A stretch of DNA of 64,000 nucleotides from JANSWY01 sp965228955 (GCA_965228955.1 OZ245848.1:2604001-2668000); one strand, 5' to 3'. Shown: positions 18,749 to 27,948, counted from the stretch's first letter. Notes: generated from the letters alone by a model not told the origin. Numbers and translations: made by a program.

Positions 18749-20665
18749 ATGAATCGAGGGGTATACGCTTTCTTATCTGATTATTCAACAGATCCTATTT
18801 ACATAGATAGATTAATCGTCTCAGCTTTTCTCTATTCAAACAGAATAACAATAAACGAAAACGAATTACTTAAGCAATATCTAATAGAGGAATCTGATAC
18901 CAAAGAAAAAGCAGCACTATCCAAATTTCTATTAGAACTCTCAAAAACCGCGAAGAATGGACTGTCTATAGAAGACTTGATTGAACTATTTGAATTTGTA
19001 ATTTCTCCAGCTGATAAAGAAGTAAATGGTGCTGTATACACTCCAAAGAAGATTAGAGATTACATTGTTAATGAAACAATTTATAAACTCGAGTCACAAG
19101 GAATATCTATGGATGAAGCTACGTATGCCGATATTGCATGTGGGTGTAGTGGGTTTCTTTATTCAGTTGCTTTGGAGATAAATCAAAAAACAGGTAAGGC
19201 TTTTAGCAGTATTTATAGAGACAATCTTTTTGGCTTAGACATTGAAGAATACAGTATTGATCGCTCCAAATTATTATTATCAATTGCTGCTGTAATCAAC
19301 GGTGATGAGCAATCCTCTTATTCCTTTAATTTCTATCACGGGGATGCACTTAAATTTGATTGGTCTAAACACTGTTTGGAAATAAAGAAATCTGGCGGAT
19401 TTAGTTCTGTCATTGGTAATCCACCCTATGTTGGAGCGGTAAAACTAAAACAAGAAACAAGAGATGATTTAAAAACATGGAACGTAGCAAATCAAGGAAA
19501 AGCTGATTTATATATTCCATTCTTTCAAATTGGTCTGGAATTACTCTTACCAAAAGGTGTATTAGGCTACATTTCCGTAAATTCATTTTATAAAAGTTTA
19601 AATGGAAGAGGCTTAAGGGAATACATCAGTAGTAATCACTTTAAAATGGCTATTGTTGATTTTGGTGGTGAACAAATATTCAAGGGACGAAGAACATATA
19701 CCTGTGTTTGCTTAATACAAAATGTAAAAGCCGATTCAATTAGTTATATAAAATGCCCAAGCAAAAACTTGGCAACATTGAGACAACCTCAATTTGTTCA
19801 AATCAATTTCGACCAGTTAAAGAACGAAGAAATATGGTTATTGGAATCTGTAAGTAAGACAATGATTATCAGAGCCATTGAAAATGTAGGTAAACCGTTG
19901 GGTGAACTATATCAGATTAGAAATGGATTTGCGACGTTAAGAAATAACATCTATATATTTAAGCCAATTTCAGAAGATAACTATTATTACTATTTCGCCA
20001 AGAATGGGGTTGAGTATAAAGTTGAAAAACAAATTTGCAAAGATGCTATTAAACCCAACACCCTTAAATCTGAATTAGAAATCAATAATAAGATAGAGAG
20101 GATTATTTTCCCGTATCACACCACTGATACACCTAATAACAAGACTAATCAAGGAGCAAGAACTATTAAATTATTTGACGAAGATTACTTCAAATACCAC
20201 TTTCCTCATGCCTATAGTTATTTGGAAGCACACAAAATAGAATTAGCCAAAAGAGATAATGGGAATAAAGAATATGAAAATTGGTTTGCGTTCGGAAGAA
20301 GACAAGGACTCACGCTCCTTGGTAAAAAATTACTATTCCCTTACATAGCAGACAATCCTTACTTTGTTTTTACTGATAATGAAGACCTACTTTTCTATAA
20401 TGGTTTTGCAATCATATCGGCATCAGAAGAAAAACTTAAACTCTTAAAGTTGATACTAAATTCTAAAGTATTCTGGTTTTATGTGTCTCACGTCAGTAGA
20501 CCTTACGAAAACGATTATTATTCTATGGGTAAGAGATATATAAAGAAGTTTGGTATACCTGAATTTACTGAAACTGAAAAGTACCAATTAATTAATGCTA
20601 GTGGATCCCAGCGAATAACTCAAATTTTAGAAAATAAATATGGTATTCGACTACCAACGAAATGA
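18749..20665 (+). CDS. N6-adenine DNA methyltransferase, Eco57I/TaqI type
   Basis: This 638-residue protein has the gamma-class N6-adenine methyltransferase core. SAM motif I is at about 125-138 ('ADIACGCSGF') and the catalytic Asn224-Pro-Pro-Tyr227 ('IGNPPYVG') follows. The C-terminal 280 residues look like a TaqI-type target-recognition domain. Residues 1-85 are helical, and I see no PD-(D/E)xK or other nuclease motif, unlike longer type IIG enzymes of about 1000 residues. It is probably the modification arm of a defence system or an orphan methylase. The 63-base gap to the GHKL-kinase gene downstream suggests a shared unit. The DNA here looks more AT-rich than the flanks. Confidence 0.88.
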   Translation: MNRGVYAFLSDYSTDPIYIDRLIVSAFLYSNRITINENELLKQYLIEESDTKEKAALSKFLLELSKTAKNGLSIEDLIELFEFVISPADKEVNGAVYTPKKIRDYIVNETIYKLESQGISMDEATYADIACGCSGFLYSVALEINQKTGKAFSSIYRDNLFGLDIEEYSIDRSKLLLSIAAVINGDEQSSYSFNFYHGDALKFDWSKHCLEIKKSGGFSSVIGNPPYVGAVKLKQETRDDLKTWNVANQGKADLYIPFFQIGLELLLPKGVLGYISVNSFYKSLNGRGLREYISSNHFKMAIVDFGGEQIFKGRRTYTCVCLIQNVKADSISYIKCPSKNLATLRQPQFVQINFDQLKNEEIWLLESVSKTMIIRAIENVGKPLGELYQIRNGFATLRNNIYIFKPISEDNYYYYFAKNGVEYKVEKQICKDAIKPNTLKSELEINNKIERIIFPYHTTDTPNNKTNQGARTIKLFDEDYFKYHFPHAYSYLEAHKIELAKRDNGNKEYENWFAFGRRQGLTLLGKKLLFPYIADNPYFVFTDNEDLLFYNGFAIISASEEKLKLLKLILNSKVFWFYVSHVSRPYENDYYSMGKRYIKKFGIPEFTETEKYQLINASGSQRITQILENKYGIRLPTK

Positions 20666-20728
20666 TAATCCAAAAAGCATCACTGAGTTTATATTTAGAT
20701 TTTGTATTTTGAGCATATTTAAAAACTA

Positions 20729-22984
20729 ATGTCGCAACAAGAATTAAAATTCACTGTAGATAGTGCACTACTTCGAGAGTTAGGTGAAAAACTAGTTGAA
20801 ACTGTTCATTTAGCTCTTTCTGAATTAGTAAAGAATTCGTATGATGCTGACGCTACGGAGGTTGAAGTAACCTTTGAAACAACAGACAATGGAGAAAGCA
20901 GAATAGTAATCGCTGACAATGGAGTCGGAATGAACTTTGAAGCGGTTAAGAACTATTGGATGAGGATTGCCACAACTAATAAGGAAGACAAAGATCGTTC
21001 TAAGATATTTGGGAGACCATTAACTGGTGCTAAAGGTATTGGTAGGTTTTCATGTAGAAGACTTGGCTCAAAACTCACATTGATCACTAAAGGAACCAAG
21101 GAAGGAATTAAAATTGGGAAAGAAAAGAAAATAGAGTATACCAAAGTTGAATTTCCGTGGACCAAGTTTGAAGCTGGAACAGATGTCACGACAATTTCTT
21201 GCCCTGGTGAACGAAAAACAATTGATGAAGATTATACGGGAACAACTCTAATAATTGATGGTGCAACCAATGAGTGGAGTCACAGGGGTTTTAGTTGGTT
21301 AAAGCGTCAGTTATCTGTTTTAGCAGCTAATAGAGGAACTACAAGAGACGGTTTCGAATCAGACCCTGGTTTTTTGATAATGGTTGAAGCACCTGATTTT
21401 GAGGGGGGGATAAGAGACATCAGAGAGGATATGATTAATGCCGGATGGGGAACACTGAAAGCTTTCATTAATGATAGAAAGCAAGCGGTTTGTGAGTTAA
21501 ATGCTCTTGGTTTAGGAAGAAGAACAATGGTCTCAAAGAGGATTTTCCCCAATTTGAATGATGTTACTTTGGAAGTTGGGATTATGATCAATAAGTCAAG
21601 TCAGCTAAGAGACAAAAGTATATTATCCCAAGGTGCTCTACAGACAATATTACCAGAATGGGGAGGAGTACAGGTAAAATATCGGGGATTTAGAGTTTCA
21701 CCATACGGTGATGATGATTGGCTAGATATTGATCGAGATCGAGGCAGGAAATTATTGACACCAAAAGATGAATTAATGGTATTTGCAGAATCCCTGCATG
21801 GAGTTAATTCAAGTCGTGCCTTACTGAGTATGCCAGGAATGAAAAATTATATCGGTGGTGTAAGCATTGGTCCAAAAGCAATAGGTTTTGACATGAAAGC
21901 TAGTAGAGAAGGTTTCATTGAATCTGAAGCTACTAGAGAATTGCGACAATTTGTAAGACTAGCTATAGATTGGTCAACAATCTTCAGAGAATATTATATA
22001 CGCCAGGAAGATCAAAGAGAAGCCCTTGTGGCTAGAGAGAAGTTTGAGAAAGTGATTGACGAGAAGGTTGAACCTGCATTCTTAGTCAATAAAGCTGTTG
22101 ATTACTTAGAGTCTGAGGTTCGATCTATCACTAGGAATTTGGATCCAGACTTACGGGAAAACGTTGAAATCAAGCTAATAACGGCTACCGAAGCAATTAG
22201 AAAACAAAGTGAATCACAAAAATCCGAATTATCCCATTTGCGACTCATTGCTTCAACATCAACATTACTCTTGATCTTTTCGCACGAAGTAAAAGCATTG
22301 CTTGGAATGCTTGAAGAAAGTAAAAATTCACTGCTTAGTATTTCAGAATCACTGGAAGACGGAGCAAAGAATGAAATTACTAGTGTCGCCGGTAATTTTA
22401 AGGAATTAAACTCAAGGTTAACTGAACTTCTACAACTCACATCCCTCGTTGGATCTGATAAATCAAGAGCAAAGCCGGTAAGAGTTGCGTTAAAGTCGAA
22501 AATAGAGAAAGTTGTAAAAGTTTTCGAATTAATATCAAATAAGTACAACATTGAAATAGATTATTCTGAAGTTCCAAACAATGTTGTGTTAAATCGCTAT
22601 TTAGAAGCTGAAGTCTATTCCGTTTTGCTGAATGTAATCTCCAATTCGATAAAGGCTGTAATTGCCGGAGGGAGACAAAAAAGCATACAAATAACTGCTA
22701 GCACTATTGAAGGGTCCACAAGAATCATCATTAGAGATTCAGGAATTGGATTGAGCGAAGACAGATTTAAGGAAGTATTTGCTCCATTTATCTCTGATCC
22801 TGAAGGTAGACTATATGTAAATCTAGAAGAACAATTAAATCCAGAAGATAGTATGATAGTCGGCACAGGATCTGGATTGGGACTTGGCATTGTACGTGAA
22901 ATTGTAAAAGCTCATGAAGGTGATATTTCATTTCGTAATCCTTCAAACGATTGGTCAACAGAATTAGAATTAATTATGCAATAA
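20729..22984 (+). CDS. Double-GHKL ATPase: MORC/Hsp90-like plus histidine kinase core
   Basis: This 751-residue soluble protein has two GHKL modules. The N-terminal one (about 10-200) is Hsp90/MORC-like: 'LALSELVKNSYDADA', 'IADNGVGM', 'GAKGIGRFSCRRLG'. The C-terminal one looks like a histidine kinase. A possible H-box His519 lies in 'IFSHEVKALLGM', with N-box 'NVISNSIKAV', 'IRDSGIGL' and 'GTGSGLGLGIV'. A coiled segment at about 430-510 links them. GHKL ATPases of the MutL/MORC type are known from restriction-modification islands, and fusion to a kinase core is unusual. It sits one base before the receiver-like gene. It may detect a DNA or cofactor state and signal to the receiver by phosphotransfer, which is inference. 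Confidence 0.82.
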   Translation: MSQQELKFTVDSALLRELGEKLVETVHLALSELVKNSYDADATEVEVTFETTDNGESRIVIADNGVGMNFEAVKNYWMRIATTNKEDKDRSKIFGRPLTGAKGIGRFSCRRLGSKLTLITKGTKEGIKIGKEKKIEYTKVEFPWTKFEAGTDVTTISCPGERKTIDEDYTGTTLIIDGATNEWSHRGFSWLKRQLSVLAANRGTTRDGFESDPGFLIMVEAPDFEGGIRDIREDMINAGWGTLKAFINDRKQAVCELNALGLGRRTMVSKRIFPNLNDVTLEVGIMINKSSQLRDKSILSQGALQTILPEWGGVQVKYRGFRVSPYGDDDWLDIDRDRGRKLLTPKDELMVFAESLHGVNSSRALLSMPGMKNYIGGVSIGPKAIGFDMKASREGFIESEATRELRQFVRLAIDWSTIFREYYIRQEDQREALVAREKFEKVIDEKVEPAFLVNKAVDYLESEVRSITRNLDPDLRENVEIKLITATEAIRKQSESQKSELSHLRLIASTSTLLLIFSHEVKALLGMLEESKNSLLSISESLEDGAKNEITSVAGNFKELNSRLTELLQLTSLVGSDKSRAKPVRVALKSKIEKVVKVFELISNKYNIEIDYSEVPNNVVLNRYLEAEVYSVLLNVISNSIKAVIAGGRQKSIQITASTIEGSTRIIIRDSGIGLSEDRFKEVFAPFISDPEGRLYVNLEEQLNPEDSMIVGTGSGLGLGIVREIVKAHEGDISFRNPSNDWSTELELIMQ

Positions 22985-22985
22985 G

Positions 22986-23978
22986 ATGGAATTTATTTGG
23001 ATTGATGATGACAACTCCAGAGAAGAGGCTGCAAAAAATATGGAGCGTTCTTTAAGAGTAAATATAACTTTTGTAAACGTTCATGATAAAGAAATTGACC
23101 AAGAACTCTCAAGAGTCTTGGAAAAATCAGAAAAACCAGATCTGGTAATTATGGATCACGTTTTGAGCCAATTGGCCTCAGGTCCGATAAGAAAAGGTTC
23201 AACAGCTGCAACAAGAATTAAGGAAGTTTGGTCAGAGTGTCCAGTAATTTCGGTAACAGCAGCAATCCAAAACCATGATAACAAATCAGAACATGTGGAC
23301 ACACGACAGAGAGATGCTTATGAGAATATGTTTCCTGCTGACCACATTTCTGAACACTACAAAACTATAAAGAGTATTGCGGAAGGTTTTAGACTTTTAA
23401 ATGAAAACAGGCCTACTAATCTCGAGGATGTATTGGATAAATTGGGATGTCCGGATCAGGAAAAAAGCAGGTTAATAAAAGTACTACCTAATGAAATAAA
23501 ATTGAAACAAAATTTTGATGATAGGAGCCTATTAATTGAAATTTATAAATGGTGTAGTTCCGTGTTATTTTCAAGACCTGGTTTCTTATATGATGAATTA
23601 TGGGCTGCTACTCTTCTAGGCTTAAGTGAAGAGGGCTTTCGGTCTGTTTCTAAGGACTTTCAACGAGCTTTATATAGTGGAGTATTCAAAGATGAATCCA
23701 AACCTAGATGGTGGAAAAGTTTACTTATTCAAATTCTTTCGGAGAAATTCGATGATATTGGTATGCCATGGAAAATAGGTAGAAACTTAGTAGATAGGGA
23801 AGATTTGTATTCAAGAGATTACGCAATGGGTGAAGATTTCCCAGAGACGGTTGCTGCAGAGGACCAAACAGTTTCTGCAGTATGGTACCCAATGAAGCTG
23901 AAGTATACCGAACCACATCCTGGATATGAGAATATGCTTTTTTTTGATGAATTAAGGATCATGAAAGGAGCAAATTGA
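22986..23978 (+). CDS. Atypical receiver-domain protein with unknown C-terminal domain
   Basis: Residues 1-120 of this 330-residue protein follow the response-regulator receiver fold. They show an acidic cluster Asp7-Asp9, phosphoacceptor candidate Asp57 ('LVIMDHVL') and Thr91 ('VISVTAAI'). The conserved Lys that normally precedes Pro in beta-5 appears to be Phe116 in 'YENMFPADH', so phosphorylation chemistry may be altered. Residues 130-330 are an unrecognised, mostly helical domain rich in Trp and Leu, with no known DNA-binding motif. The start follows the kinase stop by one base, which supports strict coupling. It is probably the output or effector of the GHKL kinase. Confidence 0.75.
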   Translation: MEFIWIDDDNSREEAAKNMERSLRVNITFVNVHDKEIDQELSRVLEKSEKPDLVIMDHVLSQLASGPIRKGSTAATRIKEVWSECPVISVTAAIQNHDNKSEHVDTRQRDAYENMFPADHISEHYKTIKSIAEGFRLLNENRPTNLEDVLDKLGCPDQEKSRLIKVLPNEIKLKQNFDDRSLLIEIYKWCSSVLFSRPGFLYDELWAATLLGLSEEGFRSVSKDFQRALYSGVFKDESKPRWWKSLLIQILSEKFDDIGMPWKIGRNLVDREDLYSRDYAMGEDFPETVAAEDQTVSAVWYPMKLKYTEPHPGYENMLFFDELRIMKGAN

Positions 23979-23979
23979 T

Positions 23980-24690
23980 ATGAGTATTAACCAAACACAT
24001 TTACCTTTTGCAAAATTCATTGGAAACGAGGTTGCTACCTTAGGCGTGTTGCAAGGATTGCCTCATTTAGCTGAAAACTTTGGTAATTTGTTTACTGAAG
24101 CTTTCAGATACTACAATATATATGAAGGCAAAAGAAGTCAAAAAAGATTAGATCAAACAACATTCGAGTTTAGGTGTAATTTTGATCTTTCAATTGAAAA
24201 TGGGATAAGAAAGTTTTTCCTTGAATGTACAGTATCTCCTGATTTTAGTTTAACAACATACATGCTTGCTATTTGTTTAGATGATGACGATGAAACTCCA
24301 GAGATAATTAGAAAATTTCATTTTGATTATGCAGTTCCGCAAGCGGATCAAACTGCAAAACCTGTTTATCATTTGCAATACGGAGGAAAAATAACACCCA
24401 ACATGAGTGAAATGGGAATCAATCTTGAAAAATTGCAACCATGGCTATCAAATCCAAGAATTACCTACACTCCAATGAGTCTGGCTATTTTGCTTGACTC
24501 AATATTCTTTGAGCTAAGGGATCAAAACAAAGCTGCAAATGAATTAATCGAAAGAGATGAATGGAGGGATCTAATTAAACATAACGAAGAGGCTATCCTT
24601 AAGCCTTTTTTCCAAAGAATCAATGGGTTTTTCTCTGCGCATCATAAGTCTGATTTTCTATTGCGAGAATTTTATTATGGAAAAGATTAA
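23980..24690 (+). CDS. Unknown protein of the GHKL/receiver operon
   Basis: This 236-residue protein has no signal peptide or transmembrane segment and no motif I recognise. It starts one base after the receiver gene's stop and overlaps the next gene by 14 bases, so it is a firm operon member. Mixed beta strands ('TTFEFRCNFDLSIENGIRKFFLECTVSPDFS') come before a helical C-terminus ('LAILLDSIFFELRDQNKAANELIERDEWRDLIKHNEEAI'-like spacing). It could be an effector or adaptor of the system. No nuclease or NADase motif is visible. Confidence 0.65.
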   Translation: MSINQTHLPFAKFIGNEVATLGVLQGLPHLAENFGNLFTEAFRYYNIYEGKRSQKRLDQTTFEFRCNFDLSIENGIRKFFLECTVSPDFSLTTYMLAICLDDDDETPEIIRKFHFDYAVPQADQTAKPVYHLQYGGKITPNMSEMGINLEKLQPWLSNPRITYTPMSLAILLDSIFFELRDQNKAANELIERDEWRDLIKHNEEAILKPFFQRINGFFSAHHKSDFLLREFYYGKD

Positions 24691-25273
24691 TAATTTTCGA
24701 AACAAAATAACAAGTTGTAGTAATATTCACTTAAGTACACTGGTTCTAATAATCATCCAGTTAATAATTTCAAATACTATTCATGGACAAACATGGACTA
24801 AAATAATTGCAGAGGATGAATTTGGTGATGAAATTAAAGACGGAGAGGTTTCGATAATACAAAAAGTGGAAGGACGAGCAATTTATCACGACAGTGGAAT
24901 AGAATTACCAATTGAAGTCCAAGCAAAATTTTTTAAGATTAAATTTCAGGATGATGATACTTTATATCCTGGAGTGAATTTTAAGTTTTCCCATTCAGAT
25001 TGGCATGGAAAAGAAGGTCGTGAAGTGAAAGATTGGATGAAGGTTTACCCAAACAACTACGTTAAAATAAAGTTGCCTAGTGGGGAAATACTACAATATT
25101 CTCACAATGTATGGTACACCTCAGGTTCTATTTGGGAATTGATAGAAGCATTAAAGCAGTATTCAGAACCAATTAAATTTGTTTTGAAAGATAGTGATAA
25201 AACGTTCAGGTTTAGTGTTAATCCCATTGGCTTCAAAAGAGCATGGATTGAAGTAAAGCATGGAAAAATATAA
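24677..25273 (+). CDS. Membrane-anchored or secreted unknown protein ending the island operon
   Basis: This protein of about 198 residues starts at ATG 24677, inside the last codons of the preceding gene; an in-frame ATG at 24623 would require a 68-base overlap. A hydrophobic segment ('STLVLIIIQLIISNTIHGQ', about 20-38) acts as signal peptide or anchor. A beta-rich extracytoplasmic domain follows. I do not recognise it. If it belongs to the system, it would place an envelope component next to a cytoplasmic kinase/receiver pair. It may instead be unrelated cargo. Its stop lies directly before the decayed LytTR fragment. Confidence 0.6.
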   Translation: MEKINNFRNKITSCSNIHLSTLVLIIIQLIISNTIHGQTWTKIIAEDEFGDEIKDGEVSIIQKVEGRAIYHDSGIELPIEVQAKFFKIKFQDDDTLYPGVNFKFSHSDWHGKEGREVKDWMKVYPNNYVKIKLPSGEILQYSHNVWYTSGSIWELIEALKQYSEPIKFVLKDSDKTFRFSVNPIGFKRAWIEVKHGKI

Positions 25274-25278
25274 AACTC

Positions 25279-25435
25279 CGATTCACTTATCGTCCCAATT
25301 TCCACTTCTCCCTCAACTCCTTATACTTAGCCCTTCCAAATACTCAGTCCTTCCAATAGGAAACAATTCACCATTGTTAAGTGTTGTCAAGTATTTGTTT
25401 CCTAATGATACTTCCTTAACCTCAGACATCTATTT
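25279..25435 (-). pseudogene. Decayed 3' fragment of a LytTR regulator gene
   Basis: This stretch is a diverged copy of the 3' end of the intact LytTR gene next to it (25574-25700). Read leftward it encodes 'MSEVKEVSLGNKYLTTLNNG' and then 'ELFPIGRTEY', against 'MSEVKEVKVSSGSKYQAVLKNGESIPIGRTKY' spacing in the intact gene. A 17-base tandem duplication (GGAAGGACTGAGTATTT then GGAAGGGCTAAGTATAA) shifts the frame before the final 'KELREKW' codons. Only about the last 43 codons are present. It marks the border of the island. Confidence 0.8.
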
Positions 25436-25573
25436 TTACACTTAAAAGAAATCTTCCAGAAATTGATAAGGATTTGAGTCTGGACACGGATCGCTGCAAA
25501 ATAAAGACGCAGTATTCTACTGAAGTTGCTCAAGGACTTATAAATTAAAAGTCAATTATACCCTAGGCGATCC

Positions 25574-26272
25574 CTAAATCCACTTCTCTCTCAACTCCTT
25601 ATACTTAGTCCTCCCAATAGGAATCGACTCACCATTTTTAAGCACAGCCTGGTATTTACTACCTGATGACACTTTCACTTCCTTCACCTCAGACATCTTC
25701 ACTAAGTAGGACTTGTGAATCCTTACAAACTGAGGGGATAGAAGTTGTTCTAGCTTCTCGAGAGACTTGTCGTGGAGTTCTTTGCTGCCATCTTGAAGGA
25801 TGAGTTCGGAATAGGCACCTGCACCTTTTGTGTAGATTACATCCTCAATTGGCACGAGCTGAATTGTATGCCTTTTCTTAACGGATAAATACTTCACCTC
25901 GTGTGATTTCTCCTTGTCTTCTGCAACTATCCGGTTAAACGCCTGCTCCAGGCGATCTCTATTAAATGGCTTGGGCACAAAATCCAAAACTCCATACTCG
26001 AAAGCCCTAAGCGCCTGATTGGTATTGGCAGAAACAACGATTGTGTGAAATGCTCCAGAAACCGCTCGAGCGAGTAGATCGAAACCATCTTCACCGTTTA
26101 GGTTTAGGTCGAGGAGTACAACATCCAAACTATTGGTTTCTATAAAGGATAATCCATCCTGAAGGGTGTTGATCACCGTTAAAGAATTCAAATTGCTGCC
26201 TAAAATGTCGCGAGTTAATCGCTCCACCCGTTTGGCAATTCTTGATTCATCCTCTATGATTAAGACCTTCAT
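25574..26272 (-). CDS. LytTR-family response regulator
   Basis: This 232-residue regulator has a receiver domain with acidic residues Glu7/Asp8, phosphoacceptor Asp55 ('VVLLDLNL') and Lys101 ('FVPKPF'). Its LytTR domain starts at about residue 135 ('HTIQLVPIEDVIYTKGAGAYSELIL', '...FVRIHKSYLVKMSEV'). ATG 26272 overlaps the kinase stop by four bases (ATGA) and begins directly with 'MKVLIIEDE', so it is preferred to the longer start at 26308. It forms a coupled pair with the LytS-like kinase. A decayed copy of its 3' end lies just downstream. Confidence 0.93.
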   Translation of the reverse strand: MKVLIIEDESRIAKRVERLTRDILGSNLNSLTVINTLQDGLSFIETNSLDVVLLDLNLNGEDGFDLLARAVSGAFHTIVVSANTNQALRAFEYGVLDFVPKPFNRDRLEQAFNRIVAEDKEKSHEVKYLSVKKRHTIQLVPIEDVIYTKGAGAYSELILQDGSKELHDKSLEKLEQLLSPQFVRIHKSYLVKMSEVKEVKVSSGSKYQAVLKNGESIPIGRTKYKELREKWI

Positions 26273-27948
26273 TTTTCTTCGGAATGTATTTTCAATGTGT
26301 TTTTCCAACCGTGTTCAGTAGCCTGAGAAGTGAATTCCCACCTATCTCCATAACTTTCTGTAAGTCTGGCTTTTATATACTTAGTCCCTGTGCCTTCCTC
26401 TAAGACTGAAGATTGCTTGGCTATTGTGGCAAATGTCAAAAATGTATAGCTTTTGAAATTGTCATTCGATTCGTAGATAAGCTTAAACTTGATACTGTTA
26501 TCAGCCATAGGCAAGCTGTGCGTGATGCCGTTTTCCAATAGCGTATGAATGATAGCAGGAGGGATGGTCTGGTCACTGTCAATCCCTTCGTCCTCCCAGG
26601 AATAGTTAATCTCCTTTCTATAGGCCATGATTTCCAGATGAGAACGACAAAGTTCAATTTCCTGATCAATGGGAATAAGCATTTTATCCTCAATGCGATT
26701 GAAAAGTTCAAATTCCCTGGCCAGCGCTTCGATGAACAATACTCCCTTTTTAGGAGCTTCTTCTACCCAGTCGATTAGTGAAGTCAGGGTGTTGAGTAGA
26801 AAGTGGGGTTGAATGTTCTTTTTAAGCAACTCCAGCTGCAATCGTGTAGATTGAACCAGAGATTCCTCATATGCCAACTGCTGATCTCTGATTCTCATGG
26901 ATAGTAGATACAACATACCTAAAAGAATAAGTCCCAATCCGGCGTACAGGCTGACAACAAACCCAATACCTGCAAAAATGGCCATAGATAGCAGTAAAGT
27001 CACAATCACCAGTCGAGCACCTTTTACCTTTTTGTAAGCACCATATATAACTATCCCAAAAGAGAAAACCCACGTACACGACACTGCTACTATTGATTTG
27101 AGACCAAATGCATGTGGCTTTATGAAAACCATGACGAGTAGGATTCCTCCATAGACAATTAAGTACCACTTCTGATGTGGAAATGGAAACTGCATGGAGA
27201 AATAGAAAGGAATCAAAAATGAAATACCTAACAATAAGACGCTGATTACCTGAAGTCTTATGACGTGTAAGCTGTAGTGCATAGGTAAGTATTCCCTACT
27301 AAAAACCGTCAGAACTAACCCAAAAACAAGCAAACAACAAATGCTAAATACAAGCGTAGAATAGGCCTTTTTGTTGCTTATGAATAAGAATAGAAAATAG
27401 AGTGAAACGATTAAAAATGCTCCGGCAAACATGTGCATGTAGGCATTTTCTATAAGTCCTTCGGTCAACAAATCATCGTAATAATCTATGTCAAACTCAT
27501 ATATTCTAGTATGATCCGGAAAGTGTAGAAGGCTCGCCCTAATGGACAGAACATGATTTCCAGAATCTGAGAGATGGGTAGGAATACCATAAGTAACCCA
27601 GAGTTCTCCTTCTGGTGGTAGTGTTGATTCTTGTCCGGGATTTCCATTTTTCCCAATCAATTCTCCGTCCCAAAACAATTCATATTCACCATAAGCCTCC
27701 AGTTGAACACCATATTGGCGTAGTTCTTCTGGGGACCTAAGTATTTCCACATAATATCTATACCACAAAATGCTCCCATCTTCCATGATGGGGGGCATAA
27801 TAGTCCAATTGGAATCATCCAACTGCACAGAGGACCAGGAGGGATTGTCACCCATTTTATACAAAATTTGGCGAACCTCGTAAACAGGGTCTTGCGCAAG
27901 TGCTGTCCCTTGAATAAGAATCAGAATAAAGAGCAGGAGTTGTCTCAA
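26269..27948 (-). CDS. LytS-like sensor histidine kinase with 7TM region
   Basis: This 559-residue kinase begins with a signal peptide ('ILIQGTALAQ') and a periplasmic beta-sandwich sensor (about 20-165). About seven transmembrane helices follow (about 170-350), the arrangement of 7TMR-DISM sensors. The His_kinase (LytS) domain has His382 in 'KKNIQPHFLLNTLTSL'. The ATP-binding domain keeps the N-box ('IHTLLENGITHS'). The glycine-rich G-boxes are poorly preserved towards the C-terminus ('EEGTGTKYIKARL'), as in other LytS-type kinases. It is coupled to the LytTR regulator. The ligand is unknown but is probably a carbohydrate-like or envelope signal. Confidence 0.9.
   Translation of the reverse strand: MRQLLLFILILIQGTALAQDPVYEVRQILYKMGDNPSWSSVQLDDSNWTIMPPIMEDGSILWYRYYVEILRSPEELRQYGVQLEAYGEYELFWDGELIGKNGNPGQESTLPPEGELWVTYGIPTHLSDSGNHVLSIRASLLHFPDHTRIYEFDIDYYDDLLTEGLIENAYMHMFAGAFLIVSLYFLFLFISNKKAYSTLVFSICCLLVFGLVLTVFSREYLPMHYSLHVIRLQVISVLLLGISFLIPFYFSMQFPFPHQKWYLIVYGGILLVMVFIKPHAFGLKSIVAVSCTWVFSFGIVIYGAYKKVKGARLVIVTLLLSMAIFAGIGFVVSLYAGLGLILLGMLYLLSMRIRDQQLAYEESLVQSTRLQLELLKKNIQPHFLLNTLTSLIDWVEEAPKKGVLFIEALAREFELFNRIEDKMLIPIDQEIELCRSHLEIMAYRKEINYSWEDEGIDSDQTIPPAIIHTLLENGITHSLPMADNSIKFKLIYESNDNFKSYTFLTFATIAKQSSVLEEGTGTKYIKARLTESYGDRWEFTSQATEHGWKNTLKIHSEEK

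Noticed and set aside
18749..20665. Complete type IIG restriction enzyme
   Set aside because: At 638 residues it lacks the N-terminal PD-(D/E)xK nuclease region of type IIG enzymes; only methylase and recognition parts are visible.
22102..22551. 149-codon antisense frame within the GHKL-kinase gene
   Set aside because: Ser- and Leu-rich composition mirrors the sense codons; the sense frame has clear GHKL motifs.
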